A stretch of DNA of 64,000 nt from Oceanispirochaeta sp. M1. GTDB taxonomy: Bacteria; Spirochaetota; Spirochaetia; DSM-2461. Position numbers and translations under genes: made by a program. Position 1 is the first letter of the stretch; every line of letters starts with the position of its first letter. The notes below the pieces were generated by a model. It had not been told where the DNA came from and searched no databases. It saw nothing but the letters and a program-made list of their open reading frames with translations. The DNA lies in assembly GCF_003346715.1 (NCBI RefSeq), contig NZ_QQPQ01000028.1, forward strand, positions 1 through 64,000, given 5' to 3'. This document shows positions 27,671 to 36,363 of this stretch, piece by piece.

Positions 27671-28984
27671 ATGATGAAAAGAAGATTATCACTTGCTTTA
27701 GCATGCCTGCTGATGGCAATGGCAATGGTCGGATGTTCTAAAGAAAAGAAGGGTGCAGAGGCTGCACAGATCCCTGCCTATGATCCGGAAAAAAGTTACA
27801 ATCTCAGTATCGGTTGCTATGGTGACCTTGAAAAAGCCTACCAGGCCGTCATGGCTACAGAGGATTTTAAAGCCAAATTCCCCAACATAACCATTGAGTT
27901 TCAGACTGCAGACTTCGGAGGACATCACTCCAGGCTGACAACCGTACTGGCTGCCGGAGAGGCGACCAATGATATCGAAGCTCTTGAAGTGGGATATGTG
28001 GCAAAGTTTGTAGAAGGCGGCGGCCTGACAAACCTGGCAGCGGCTCCCTACAATGCGATTGATGCCGGAAAGGATGTTGTAGATTTCGCCATGTCCAATG
28101 CTACAACCCGTAAGGGTCATCTTGTTGCCTTCCCCGTAGACATTGCCCCCGCTGTAATGTTTTACAGGAAAAGCATTGTTGATGCAGCCGGAGTTTCTGT
28201 TGAAAATCTTGCATCATGGGACGAATATATTGAAATCGGTAAAAAACTGACCCGGGACAGAGATGGAGACGGCGTTAATGATCAATTCGCCATCCCCAAT
28301 GCCAGCGATGTGGCCATGACCCCCTTGAACGGTGGTAAAGGGGGCTGGTTCAACAGTGAAGGCAAGGTTCTTGAACCCAAGGAAAAGTTCACAGGCGCCT
28401 TGAGACTGGTGAAGGAAATACGCGAGGCTGGAATCGATGGTGATCTCGGCGCATGGACCGGACCCTGGACACAGAGTTTTGCAGACGGCACCGTCGTAAC
28501 AACTGTTAATGGAGCCTGGTTCGGCGGTGCCCTGAAGACCTGGATCGCCACTGATACAGCAGGAGACTGGAGAGTCACAAAACTGCCGGGGAATACACTT
28601 GCTGCTCTTGGCGGTACCTATCTTGCCATTCCTGCAAAAGTTGCAGACGAACAGAAAGCCGTGGCATGGGAAGTGATCAAATATCTGGGTACCAGTGCTA
28701 ATGCTCAGATCACTACATTTACTACGATTGATGCCTTCCCCGCTCTCACAACTGTATTCAATGATCCCATCATGGATGAGCCTGTAGAATATTTCGGCGG
28801 ACAGAAGATTCGCCAGCTTTATGCGGAAGTAGCAAGCGAGATCCCCAGTGCCTCTGTCAGTGAATATGATGCTGCCGTACTGTCGGTATTCTCAAACGCA
28901 CTTACGGATGTTCTTGTGAACGGCAAATCAATTGAAGATTCTTATAATACTGCCTTAGCCAGTATTTCTGCTCTAGTTGATTAA
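27671..28984 (+). CDS. Sugar ABC importer substrate-binding lipoprotein
   Basis: This family 1 extracellular solute-binding protein has a lipoprotein signal ending at AMVGC near residue 23 (MMKRRLSLALACLLMAMAM precedes). GGAGG lies 6 nt before the ATG at 27671. The two-lobe fold includes the DRDGDGVNDQFAIP calcium-loop-like stretch and a WTGPW segment suited to stacking on sugar rings. The gene is divergent from the glucanase operon, so beta-glucan oligosaccharides are the likely ligand. No ATPase gene is in the cluster, so a shared MsiK/UgpC-type ATPase elsewhere is expected. Confidence 0.9.
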   Translation: MMKRRLSLALACLLMAMAMVGCSKEKKGAEAAQIPAYDPEKSYNLSIGCYGDLEKAYQAVMATEDFKAKFPNITIEFQTADFGGHHSRLTTVLAAGEATNDIEALEVGYVAKFVEGGGLTNLAAAPYNAIDAGKDVVDFAMSNATTRKGHLVAFPVDIAPAVMFYRKSIVDAAGVSVENLASWDEYIEIGKKLTRDRDGDGVNDQFAIPNASDVAMTPLNGGKGGWFNSEGKVLEPKEKFTGALRLVKEIREAGIDGDLGAWTGPWTQSFADGTVVTTVNGAWFGGALKTWIATDTAGDWRVTKLPGNTLAALGGTYLAIPAKVADEQKAVAWEVIKYLGTSANAQITTFTTIDAFPALTTVFNDPIMDEPVEYFGGQKIRQLYAEVASEIPSASVSEYDAAVLSVFSNALTDVLVNGKSIEDSYNTALASISALVD

Positions 28985-28993
28985 CTTTATATA

Positions 28994-29026
28994 AAGGGGA
29001 GGCGTTGGTTAACTGCGCCTCCCCTT
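28994..29026 (+). terminator. Strong hairpin between binding protein and permease
   Basis: AAGGGGAGGCG (28994-29004) and CGCCTCCCCTT (29016-29026) form a perfect 11-bp stem with an 11-nt loop, beginning 9 nt after the binding-protein stop. No T run follows. Partial termination or 3' protection of the binding-protein mRNA is the likely role. Confidence 0.65.
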
Positions 29027-29046
29027 ATCAAAAAGAAGGCATTAAA

Positions 29047-29892
29047 ATGACTCAATTCAACAGATCATTTGTCAAATCAGGAAAGAAGCTGTCTCTTTAC
29101 ACTTTGCTTTCCCTATTTGTCTTTATTTTCGGTTTCCCTTTCTACTATATGTTTGTTCTCGCAACAGTCCCAGGAACCGAAACCTATAGAAATCCTCCGC
29201 ATATTTTCTTCAAATCATCATTGATGGATAATATGGTAGCCCTTTTCCAGGATATTCCCTTTCCAACTAACTTCTTCAACAGTATGGGAATTGCATTATT
29301 ATCAACTGTGACAGTCATATTTTTCTGTACCATGGGTGGTTTTGCCCTGGCGAAATATGATTTCAAGATGAAAAAAGCAATATTTTTCCTCTTGTTGAGC
29401 ACCATGGCGATTCCTCCATTTCTCAATATTATCCCTTTCTTCAAGATGATGGTATTTTTTAAATGGTACGGCACCTGGCTGCCTCTGATCGTACCCGGAA
29501 TGGCAAACGCCTTCGGAATCCTGCTTATGACTCAGTTTATGCAGACGTCCATTCCCGATGCCCTCCTGGATGCAGCAAGGATCGACGGACTGACAGAGTT
29601 CGGCATACTCCTCAAGGTTGGCTTCCCCCTTTCAAAAAGCGGGATTGCCGTCCTTGGAATCATGACTTTTATCAACAGCTGGAACAACTTTCTGGGAGCC
29701 CTTGTCATGCTGCCTAATATAGATAAAACAACAATCCCCGTAGCCCTGTCCAAACTCTTCATGCAGATGGATGGTGACCGGGGGGGACTGATGTTCGGAA
29801 CACTCCTGGCGGTGCTGCCCCTCATCATAGTGTTTGTCGTATTCAATAAACAGATAATCTCCGGCCTGACCGCCGGCAGTGTAAAAGGTTAG
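29047..29892 (+). CDS. Sugar ABC importer permease (MalG type)
   Basis: This 281-residue inner-membrane permease has six predicted helices and the conserved EAA loop (DALLDAARIDGLTEFGILLKVGFPLSK) that docks to the ATPase. The C-terminal SGLTAGSVKG matches MalG-type permeases. The ATG at 29047 has a GAAGG site upstream; a TTG at 29005 would put the start inside the hairpin. The gene precedes its MalF-like partner, the reverse of the common order. Confidence 0.9.
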   Translation: MTQFNRSFVKSGKKLSLYTLLSLFVFIFGFPFYYMFVLATVPGTETYRNPPHIFFKSSLMDNMVALFQDIPFPTNFFNSMGIALLSTVTVIFFCTMGGFALAKYDFKMKKAIFFLLLSTMAIPPFLNIIPFFKMMVFFKWYGTWLPLIVPGMANAFGILLMTQFMQTSIPDALLDAARIDGLTEFGILLKVGFPLSKSGIAVLGIMTFINSWNNFLGALVMLPNIDKTTIPVALSKLFMQMDGDRGGLMFGTLLAVLPLIIVFVVFNKQIISGLTAGSVKG

Positions 29893-29902
29893 GAGGCCTC
29901 AC

Positions 29903-30793
29903 ATGGTAGAAACAAACAAAAAGATCGCTCCTTATATATTTATCAGCCCCTTTATTATCCTTTTTCTGGTTTTTGGACTCTTTCCCATTTTTTACTCCAT
30001 AACCATATCATTCTTCAAATGGACCGTAGCCGGACCTCAGGAGTTCCGTGGACTTCGGAATTATATTAGCCTTTTGACCTCAGATCCCTTCTTCAAAAAC
30101 TCCCTGAATACAACATTTATCCTTCTTGTGTTCGGCTCTCTGCTTCAGCATGTCTTTGCCATCCCCCTGGCCATCATGCTGAACAATGAGAACCTGAAGG
30201 GAAGAGACTTTTTCAAGATCCTTTATTTTCTGCCCTATATCACCAGTACCGTTGTCATCGCCCTGGTATTCTCCCAGCTCTATGATCAAAATTACGGCTG
30301 GCTGAATTACATCCTGACAAACTGGTTCAACAGCTCTGGTGTGAAATGGGTTCAGGACCCGGTTGCCATCAAGGCAAGTATCTCTATCATGGTGAATTGG
30401 AGATTTATAGGCTGGAACACAATCATCTATCTGGCGGGGCTGCAGTCAGTAGACAAATCCCTCTATGAAGCGGCATCCATCGATGGTGCCAGGGGATTCA
30501 AAATGCACTGGCATATTACGGTGCCCCTGCTCATGCCTATCATCTTCTTTGCCGTGTCTCTCAGTATCATCGGAGGTATGCAGCTTTTTGAAGAACCCTT
30601 CGTACTGATGAGAGGCTACGAATACATGGGTGGACCGGAAAATGCCGGACTGACCAGTGCCTACTATCTACTGGCGACAGGTTTCAACTTTAATCGTTTC
30701 GGAAAGGCCTCGGCCATAGCCTGGATACTGTTTATCATCATCATGTTTATGACATTCATAAACAAACTGATCACCGACAGGCTGCAGAAATAG
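29903..30793 (+). CDS. Sugar ABC importer permease (MalF type)
   Basis: This 296-residue partner permease begins with a cytoplasmic tail and first helix (IAPYIFISPFIILFLVFGLF). The EAA motif is present (KSLYEAASIDGARGFKMHWHITVPLL). AGGAGG lies 6 nt before the ATG and 10 nt after the upstream permease stop. Together with 29047-29892 it makes the heterodimeric channel of the oligosaccharide importer. Two hairpins follow the stop. Confidence 0.91.
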   Translation: MVETNKKIAPYIFISPFIILFLVFGLFPIFYSITISFFKWTVAGPQEFRGLRNYISLLTSDPFFKNSLNTTFILLVFGSLLQHVFAIPLAIMLNNENLKGRDFFKILYFLPYITSTVVIALVFSQLYDQNYGWLNYILTNWFNSSGVKWVQDPVAIKASISIMVNWRFIGWNTIIYLAGLQSVDKSLYEAASIDGARGFKMHWHITVPLLMPIIFFAVSLSIIGGMQLFEEPFVLMRGYEYMGGPENAGLTSAYYLLATGFNFNRFGKASAIAWILFIIIMFMTFINKLITDRLQK

Positions 30794-30845
30794 CTCCTCA
30801 AACAGAGAACGGCAGACTCACAGCTGTTCTCTGTATTTCATACTT

Positions 30846-30885
30846 CCCCGAATCTTCCCGCACTGGAAGGTTTGGGGCTTTATTT
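30846..30885 (+). terminator. Probable terminator after the importer operon
   Basis: CCCCGAATCTTCC (30846-30858) pairs with GGAAGGTTTGGGG (30865-30877) with two mismatches or wobbles and a 6-nt loop, followed by CTTTATTT. A second hairpin lies just upstream (ACAGAGAAC 30802-30810 with GTTCTCTGT 30826-30834). The end of the importer transcript is likely here. Confidence 0.6.
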
Positions 30886-30953
30886 AAAAAAGAAGCAGAT
30901 TATCCAGATCATAAACTTTCCGTCTTCAAGAGTATCCGATAATAGACAATCTC

Positions 30954-31001
30954 TTGACATAGTTGCAATAACCTACTAAATTCAATATAAATAGTTGCAA
31001 T
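30954..31001. promoter_or_regulatory. Promoter region and direct repeats before marR
   Basis: TTGACA at 30954-30959 is a -35 candidate with a poor -10 (TAAATT, 30977-30982). ATAGTTGCAAT occurs at 30959-30969 and again at 30991-31001, exactly 32 bp apart (three helical turns). These flank the presumed start and are candidate MarR sites. Confidence 0.45.
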
Positions 31002-31055
31002 GACATGCTATCCTGCAACCTTTTACTTATTAACAGCCCTATAACAGAGGTCAAT

Positions 31056-31499
31056 ATGTCAAAATCCCATGGTTATTACATATCATCAATCTACCGTCAT
31101 CTTCAGATTTATCTGAACAGACAGTTTTCTAATAGTGGAGTCGGGAGCGGACAATATCTTTTTTTCATAAACATTGTACAGAATGAAGGAATAAATCAGA
31201 AAGATTTAAGTGATCTTCTTGCAATTGATAAAGCTACTACAGCGAAGGCAGTACGTAAACTTACAAAACTGGGATACATCGTCCAGAAACAGAACATACA
31301 GGACAAGAGATTCTATAACCTTTATCTGACTGAAAAAGGGAGGGATATACTTCCTGAAATAAAAACGATCCTGAAAGGATCAAGAGACATCCTTCAAGAG
31401 GGTATGACTTCGGAAGAATGCGATCAATCTCTTAAACTGCTCGGTTTAATGCTGAATAACATACATCACGAAGTGAAAGAAAAGAAGGAATTATATTGA
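31056..31499 (+). CDS. MarR-family transcriptional regulator
   Basis: This 147-residue winged-helix regulator has the typical core (GINQKDLSDLLAIDKATTAKAVRKL) and the charged wing DKRFYNLYLTEKGRD. The ATG at 31056 is favoured by an AGAGG site; an in-frame start at 31005 would run into the promoter. It overlaps the MATE gene by a few bases, so it most likely represses this drug-efflux operon and responds to its substrates. Confidence 0.9.
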   Translation: MSKSHGYYISSIYRHLQIYLNRQFSNSGVGSGQYLFFINIVQNEGINQKDLSDLLAIDKATTAKAVRKLTKLGYIVQKQNIQDKRFYNLYLTEKGRDILPEIKTILKGSRDILQEGMTSEECDQSLKLLGLMLNNIHHEVKEKKELY

Positions 31500-32845
31500 C
31501 TGACAGATACATTATGATCACAAATGATAAAGAAGCATCCGTACTGCTGCGCCTTGCCGCACCCATGATGTTTGGAATTTTAGGAATGAGTATCTTCAAT
31601 TTGATGGATACTCTGTTTGTAGGCCGACTGGGAACAGTTGAACTTGCAGCCCTCTCTTTTACTTTCCCTGTTATTCTCGTAGTAAGCAGTGTTTCTCACG
31701 GACTGGGAGTCGGAATGACTGCAGCTGTGTCAAAGGCCGCCGGAGGAAACGACAGAACTAAGTTGAAAAATATAATCAGCTGGGGCCTCGGGCTATCAGT
31801 ATTGATAGTCATCTTAGTTGTATTACTCGGACAGCTGACAATTGAACCGCTGTTTAGAGCACTTGGCGCCGATAAGCAGACTCTGCCGGTCATCAAAGAA
31901 TACATGAGAATCTGGTATTTTGGAGCTGTATTTGTTGTCATTCCCATGGTAGGAAATGCTGCAATCAGAGGTCTTGGTGATACAAAGATTCCTTCGATGG
32001 TAATGCTGATCGCGGCTATAGTAAATACAATTCTTGATCCACTATTAATTTTTGGAATCGGCCCTTTTCCTGAACTGGGAGTCCGAGGGGCAGCAATTGC
32101 CACCGTTGCAGCCCGGGGAATAACATTTACAGTCGCCCTATGGGTACTGATTAAGCGTGAAAAAATCATATCTTTTGCAAATCCATCTAAGATAGTTGAG
32201 GTATGGAAAGAACTGTTATTTGTGGCCATACCGAATGCCCTTTCGAAGATGATTATTCCATTGGGAGCAGCTATCATCATCCGCTTAATTGCCTCATATG
32301 GGCGCGAATCGGTGGCCGGATTCGGAGTAGCCGGAAAGCTTGAGATGTTTGCTCTATTGCCTGTTATGGCATTGAGTTCGGTAATACCTGTATTTATCGG
32401 ACAGAACCTCGGTGCAGGTAATAAAAATCGCGTACTGAAGGGTCTTAAGCTCAGCGGATTATTCTCACTGTTTTACGGCATCATTATCTATATCATTCTT
32501 CTATTAAACGGCGGCTTTCTCGGGGGTCTGTTCAATAAAAATGAAAAAGTAATAGAGGTTATTATAATATATCTAAGCATTGTACCAATAGCGTATTTCT
32601 TCAGAAGTATAATGGATCTTTCAATAACAAGCCTGTCGGTTACAGGAAAACCTATTCAGGCAGCCTTGATCAGCCTTATTCAGATGTTCCTGCTTTATAT
32701 ACCAATGGCATACGTCGGTTCAAAGCTATTCGGCATCCAGGGAATATTCGGAGCCCTTTCGATCTCTCTTCTTTTAATAGGTCCGGTTTCATATTACATT
32801 GCACGACGGTATATCATAAAACTGCCTGTTATACATCCGACATGA
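31496..32845 (+). CDS. MATE-family multidrug efflux transporter
   Basis: This 449-residue cation-coupled multidrug exporter has twelve predicted membrane helices and the two MATE repeats (LAAPMMFGILGMSIFNLMDT; VAIPNALSKMIIPLGAAIII). The translation probably starts at TTG 31496, overlapping the marR stop, with AAGGA 7 nt upstream. ATG at 31514 would be the fallback and costs only 6 residues. Coupling to the MarR regulator suggests inducible efflux. No substrate can be assigned. Confidence 0.9.
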   Translation: MTDRYIMITNDKEASVLLRLAAPMMFGILGMSIFNLMDTLFVGRLGTVELAALSFTFPVILVVSSVSHGLGVGMTAAVSKAAGGNDRTKLKNIISWGLGLSVLIVILVVLLGQLTIEPLFRALGADKQTLPVIKEYMRIWYFGAVFVVIPMVGNAAIRGLGDTKIPSMVMLIAAIVNTILDPLLIFGIGPFPELGVRGAAIATVAARGITFTVALWVLIKREKIISFANPSKIVEVWKELLFVAIPNALSKMIIPLGAAIIIRLIASYGRESVAGFGVAGKLEMFALLPVMALSSVIPVFIGQNLGAGNKNRVLKGLKLSGLFSLFYGIIIYIILLLNGGFLGGLFNKNEKVIEVIIIYLSIVPIAYFFRSIMDLSITSLSVTGKPIQAALISLIQMFLLYIPMAYVGSKLFGIQGIFGALSISLLLIGPVSYYIARRYIIKLPVIHPT

Positions 32846-32921
32846 AAACAAAAAGGAGATGATACAGGTGATATTGAATTATATTTAACAGATGAAGTAA
32901 GAATTATCAGGAGTGATATAA

Positions 32922-34154
32922 ACGAATATAAAGCAGGTCAAATATAGTTTCTATATAATCAGCAGTTTATATACATTATCAGCCTCATTTATTTGGGGAA
33001 TCAATACTCTGTTTCTTCTTAATTCCGGTTTAAATATATTTGAAGTGTTTATTGCCAATGCAGTATTTACTTCCAGTATGACACTCTTTGAAATACCAAC
33101 TGGAGTCTTTGCAGATACAAAAGGACGCCGGTTTTCTTTTCTTGTTTCAACCATCATTCTATTCCTGGGTACCATAGGTTATGTTGCAGTATCTCAATTC
33201 AATGGAGGATTACTATTTTTCTGTATTTTTTCGATTATCCTTGGCCTTGGTTTCACTTTTTATTCCGGTGCTGTTGAAGCCTGGGTTGTTGATGAGCTTC
33301 ATGCCGCCGGATACACAGGTCCTCTGGACAGTATCTTTTCCCGAGCTGCGTCTATATCTGGAATTATGATGATACTGGGAACCATAGCCGGTGGTGGAAT
33401 GGGGTATATTAATCTTCAAATACCCTATATTGCCAGGGCAACAGCCTTAGTCCTGTTATTTATATTCGCCTCATTTTTCATGAAGGAACAGGGATTTACT
33501 CCTCTTGGCAAAAGCAAAAACTTTATGAACCATTTGAAGAGGATCACAAAAGATTCCCTGGATGCAGGTTGGAATCATAAAACCCTCAGATTGTTTATGA
33601 TCGTTTCTTTTTTCCATTCTGCATTTATGATGTGGGGTTTTTATGCGTCACAACCCTACTTACTGGATTTTATAGGAAATAGAGAGGCAGTATGGATATC
33701 AGGTCTCGTTGCGGCCTCAATTGCTCTTGCACAGATTCTAGGCAATTCTCTGGTGAACCCCCTTATTGCAAGAGTTAAAAAGAGAACCACCATAATGCTC
33801 GCATCGGCATCAATGGCAGTTGTTTTTGCTGCGGGAATCGGAATCTCAAGCACTTTCATATCTGCTTTATCATTCCTTTTCTTATTTATGGCTGCATTGG
33901 GACTATTTATGCCTATAAAACAAAGTTTCATGCACCAGTTAATTCCTAAAGAACAGAGAGCAACTGTTATTTCTTTTGACTCACTTATCGGGAATGGCGG
34001 TGGTATAATTGGCCAGCCTTCCCTAGGCTACCTCTCAAAGGCTTATTCCATTGGACTATCCTATATCACAGGCTCTTTTCTTTTGTTAATGGCAATACCT
34101 TTTATACTGAGAATACAACGACAGGGAGAAACTGCTGACATGACAGAGTCGTGA
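32922..34154 (+). CDS. MFS transporter with abnormal start codon
   Basis: This is a major facilitator protein with a motif-A-like loop (GVFADTKGRR) and eleven to twelve helices. The first usual start codon is GTG at 33045, which has no ribosome-binding site and deletes helix 1. The reading frame stays open upstream to 32922 and encodes a credible helix 1 (YIISSLYTLSASFIWGINTL) and loop. AGGAG lies 8 nt before an ACG codon at 32922, exactly where an ATG is expected. Either ACG or ATA initiates poorly, or a start-codon mutation has silenced the gene. It follows the MATE gene. Confidence 0.75.
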   Translation, partial: TNIKQVKYSFYIISSLYTLSASFIWGINTLFLLNSGLNIFEVFIANAVFTSSMTLFEIPTGVFADTKGRRFSFLVSTIILFLGTIGYVAVSQFNGGLLFFCIFSIILGLGFTFYSGAVEAWVVDELHAAGYTGPLDSIFSRAASISGIMMILGTIAGGGMGYINLQIPYIARATALVLLFIFASFFMKEQGFTPLGKSKNFMNHLKRITKDSLDAGWNHKTLRLFMIVSFFHSAFMMWGFYASQPYLLDFIGNREAVWISGLVAASIALAQILGNSLVNPLIARVKKRTTIMLASASMAVVFAAGIGISSTFISALSFLFLFMAALGLFMPIKQSFMHQLIPKEQRATVISFDSLIGNGGGIIGQPSLGYLSKAYSIGLSYITGSFLLLMAIPFILRIQRQGETADMTES

Positions 34155-34266
34155 GCTTTAATTCAGATTTTCGGTAACATAGGAATATTCGGAGCTATGC
34201 TAACAGAAAGGAGCTAATGTTCGGACCTGAACCTTAATCAGAAACTCTTCTATTTTCATTTGACTA

Positions 34267-36294
34267 CTAATCACCATATTTGACTTCTACCATACAATGA
34301 CCTTCTATCTTCGAAATTGAAAAATCTGCCTTATGGGAGTCGTAAGTAAATTCAACTTTTTTCATCTCAGGAACAACTGTAATATCAAGAGGCCGGTGTT
34401 CTGACAGCAGAGACAATGAAATATTATACAGAGGAATGATATCCTCAATAATTTCAATCTGCTCACACCTTTTCTCCGGTATGTAATGAAGGAGATGAAT
34501 TATCCATCGTCTTTCTTGTGTCTGCCTGTTGACCATGACCTTGAGAGTCGAAGGACCGTCATGAGAGATTCTGGGTTTAATCAGCTTTTCAATCCCATTT
34601 GATACCATTTTTTTAATCCAGAGAGGTCCCTTCTTACGATAGATTGTAAACACGGGATGAGAGAAATACAGGATATCATTTCCATAGGTAACAGCCGGTG
34701 TACCTATTTCTCCTGAAGAAGATGTCTGCTGATGGCCGCAGAAATGATCAGGGTCCCGATAGAACCAGGGTTTAACTGTATTGCTAAGCACTTCTGTATT
34801 CTTTCCGGCCTTAACCGACAAACCGCGAATATACATAGAGTGTTCCACTTTCGGCAATCCACGGAAGAATTCCCCTTCAGGGATTATAAAATCGCAGTAG
34901 TCATTGGTATGATAATCCTTTCCGGATGATTTATCTCCCTTCCAGTCTCTATCGTCGACTTCGATTTTTTCTATGCCAAAAGATTCCATAGCAAATTTTT
35001 TTCCCGAAGCCACCAAACCAGACTCAAAGGAAGCAAGAATTTTTCCACCGTTGTCCAGATATGCCTGCAGCTTTGTTTTCAGTGTCACATCGACAGGAAC
35101 CAGATCCGCCATTATAATAAGTTTGTATTTCTTAAAGTCTGATAGACTATCAATAAGATCAAACTGCAATCCCGGTTCCTCGAGAAGCCGCAGAGCACCG
35201 ATCATTGCTGCTGGATTTTCTCCCACAGACCATTCTTCCAGATTAAAAACACCGATATCCGCCAAAGATTCTGCATTTCTGCACCAGGGTTCTTTATCTT
35301 TCACTGATTTGTACACTGATCCGATCAGATCATAAGCTACCCGATCGATTTTTCCCGAAGGAATCAGCTGATCACCGATTGAACAACCTCCACCCTGAGC
35401 GAGCATATTGAAGCACTCATATTCCAGGGACGCCTTATTTTTATATGAGTGGAAGTCACCCCAGTTGGTGTGGAACTTTCCGGTCATACCGACAAACTCC
35501 TTTCCCAGTCCTCTCGTAAATCTGGAAACCAGGGGAAAATGAGTATAACCCCACCCGCCTGATGGGAGAGACTCCACTTCGAGATGAGTATAAGAACCGA
35601 GAGAGTCTCTGATTCCGGGACCTACATGGGATCCGTTAAAAAAGATTGAGCAGTCATCATTGTACTCGCGTATAAATGATGATATTTCTTTTTTGAACTC
35701 TCTCAGCATAATATGGGCATATTTCATCCTCTGCTCTTTTTTCAGAACATCAAATCCCCTCTCTTTCATCCCATCCATACAGGACTTACAGGAACAGTCG
35801 CGCTCCTGGACTATATCCATAAAGATTCCATCAACTGGCAATGTCGTGAGAATTTCCTTTAAATGCTCTTTCAAAAAGTCCCGATAAGCTGTGTTGACAC
35901 AGAGAAATGAATAAAAACCTGGCTCATGAGGCTTATATCCATCTATGGCTCCATCAGGAGTAACAACACAATATTCGGGATGCTCGTAGGACATTTTCCC
36001 ATCCCATTGAATGGTCGTGTAGATGGGTACTCGTATTCCCTCTTTATGACATGCCTCGATCTGTTCTCTAAGAAGGTCTCTCTGTTCCAGACTGGGATGT
36101 ACAAGCTCTGGAAACTTTTTTGAATCATAATAAAGCCAGCCGTGATGGCAACGAGCAAAGCAGGTGATAGAATCGACATCTGCCGATTTCAGAATTGAAG
36201 CGAATTCATCTCCTTTGAACTCATTGCCCACTCTGGGGATTTGATCTCCTGTATGAAAATCCATATGTATCTGGCGATAGGATAGTTCTTTCAT
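34267..36294 (-). CDS. GHL6-type glycoside hydrolase with GH42-like trimerisation domain
   Basis: This 675-residue predicted glycosidase has an N-terminal TIM barrel of the hypothetical glycosyl hydrolase 6 type (ADVDSITCFARCHHGWLYYD; FYSFLCVNTAYRDFLKEHL; PVDGIFMDIVQERDCSC). A beta-galactosidase trimerisation-like domain follows (about 350-460) and then a C-terminal beta domain. No signal peptide is seen. The catalytic pair has not been established for this family, so substrate and mechanism are open. It lies downstream of a LplABC-like importer and is probably co-transcribed. Alpha-L-fucosidase-like or beta-galactosidase-like activities are possible. Confidence 0.8.
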   Translation of the reverse strand: MKELSYRQIHMDFHTGDQIPRVGNEFKGDEFASILKSADVDSITCFARCHHGWLYYDSKKFPELVHPSLEQRDLLREQIEACHKEGIRVPIYTTIQWDGKMSYEHPEYCVVTPDGAIDGYKPHEPGFYSFLCVNTAYRDFLKEHLKEILTTLPVDGIFMDIVQERDCSCKSCMDGMKERGFDVLKKEQRMKYAHIMLREFKKEISSFIREYNDDCSIFFNGSHVGPGIRDSLGSYTHLEVESLPSGGWGYTHFPLVSRFTRGLGKEFVGMTGKFHTNWGDFHSYKNKASLEYECFNMLAQGGGCSIGDQLIPSGKIDRVAYDLIGSVYKSVKDKEPWCRNAESLADIGVFNLEEWSVGENPAAMIGALRLLEEPGLQFDLIDSLSDFKKYKLIIMADLVPVDVTLKTKLQAYLDNGGKILASFESGLVASGKKFAMESFGIEKIEVDDRDWKGDKSSGKDYHTNDYCDFIIPEGEFFRGLPKVEHSMYIRGLSVKAGKNTEVLSNTVKPWFYRDPDHFCGHQQTSSSGEIGTPAVTYGNDILYFSHPVFTIYRKKGPLWIKKMVSNGIEKLIKPRISHDGPSTLKVMVNRQTQERRWIIHLLHYIPEKRCEQIEIIEDIIPLYNISLSLLSEHRPLDITVVPEMKKVEFTYDSHKADFSISKIEGHCMVEVKYGD

Positions 36295-36314
36295 GAATCT
36301 TTCTCCAATGGGAA

Positions 36315-36344
36315 AACCGCTTCCCGTATTTCTGGAAAGCGGTT
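36315..36344 (-). terminator. Hairpin between binding protein and GHL6 glycosidase
   Basis: AACCGCTT (36315-36322) and AAGCGGTT (36337-36344) form an 8-bp stem just after the binding-protein stop on the minus strand. The stem extends partly through CC/GG. It could end part of the transcripts and so set the ratio of binding protein to glycosidase. Confidence 0.55.
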
Positions 36345-36363
36345 ATATTTTTATTTGATATTT

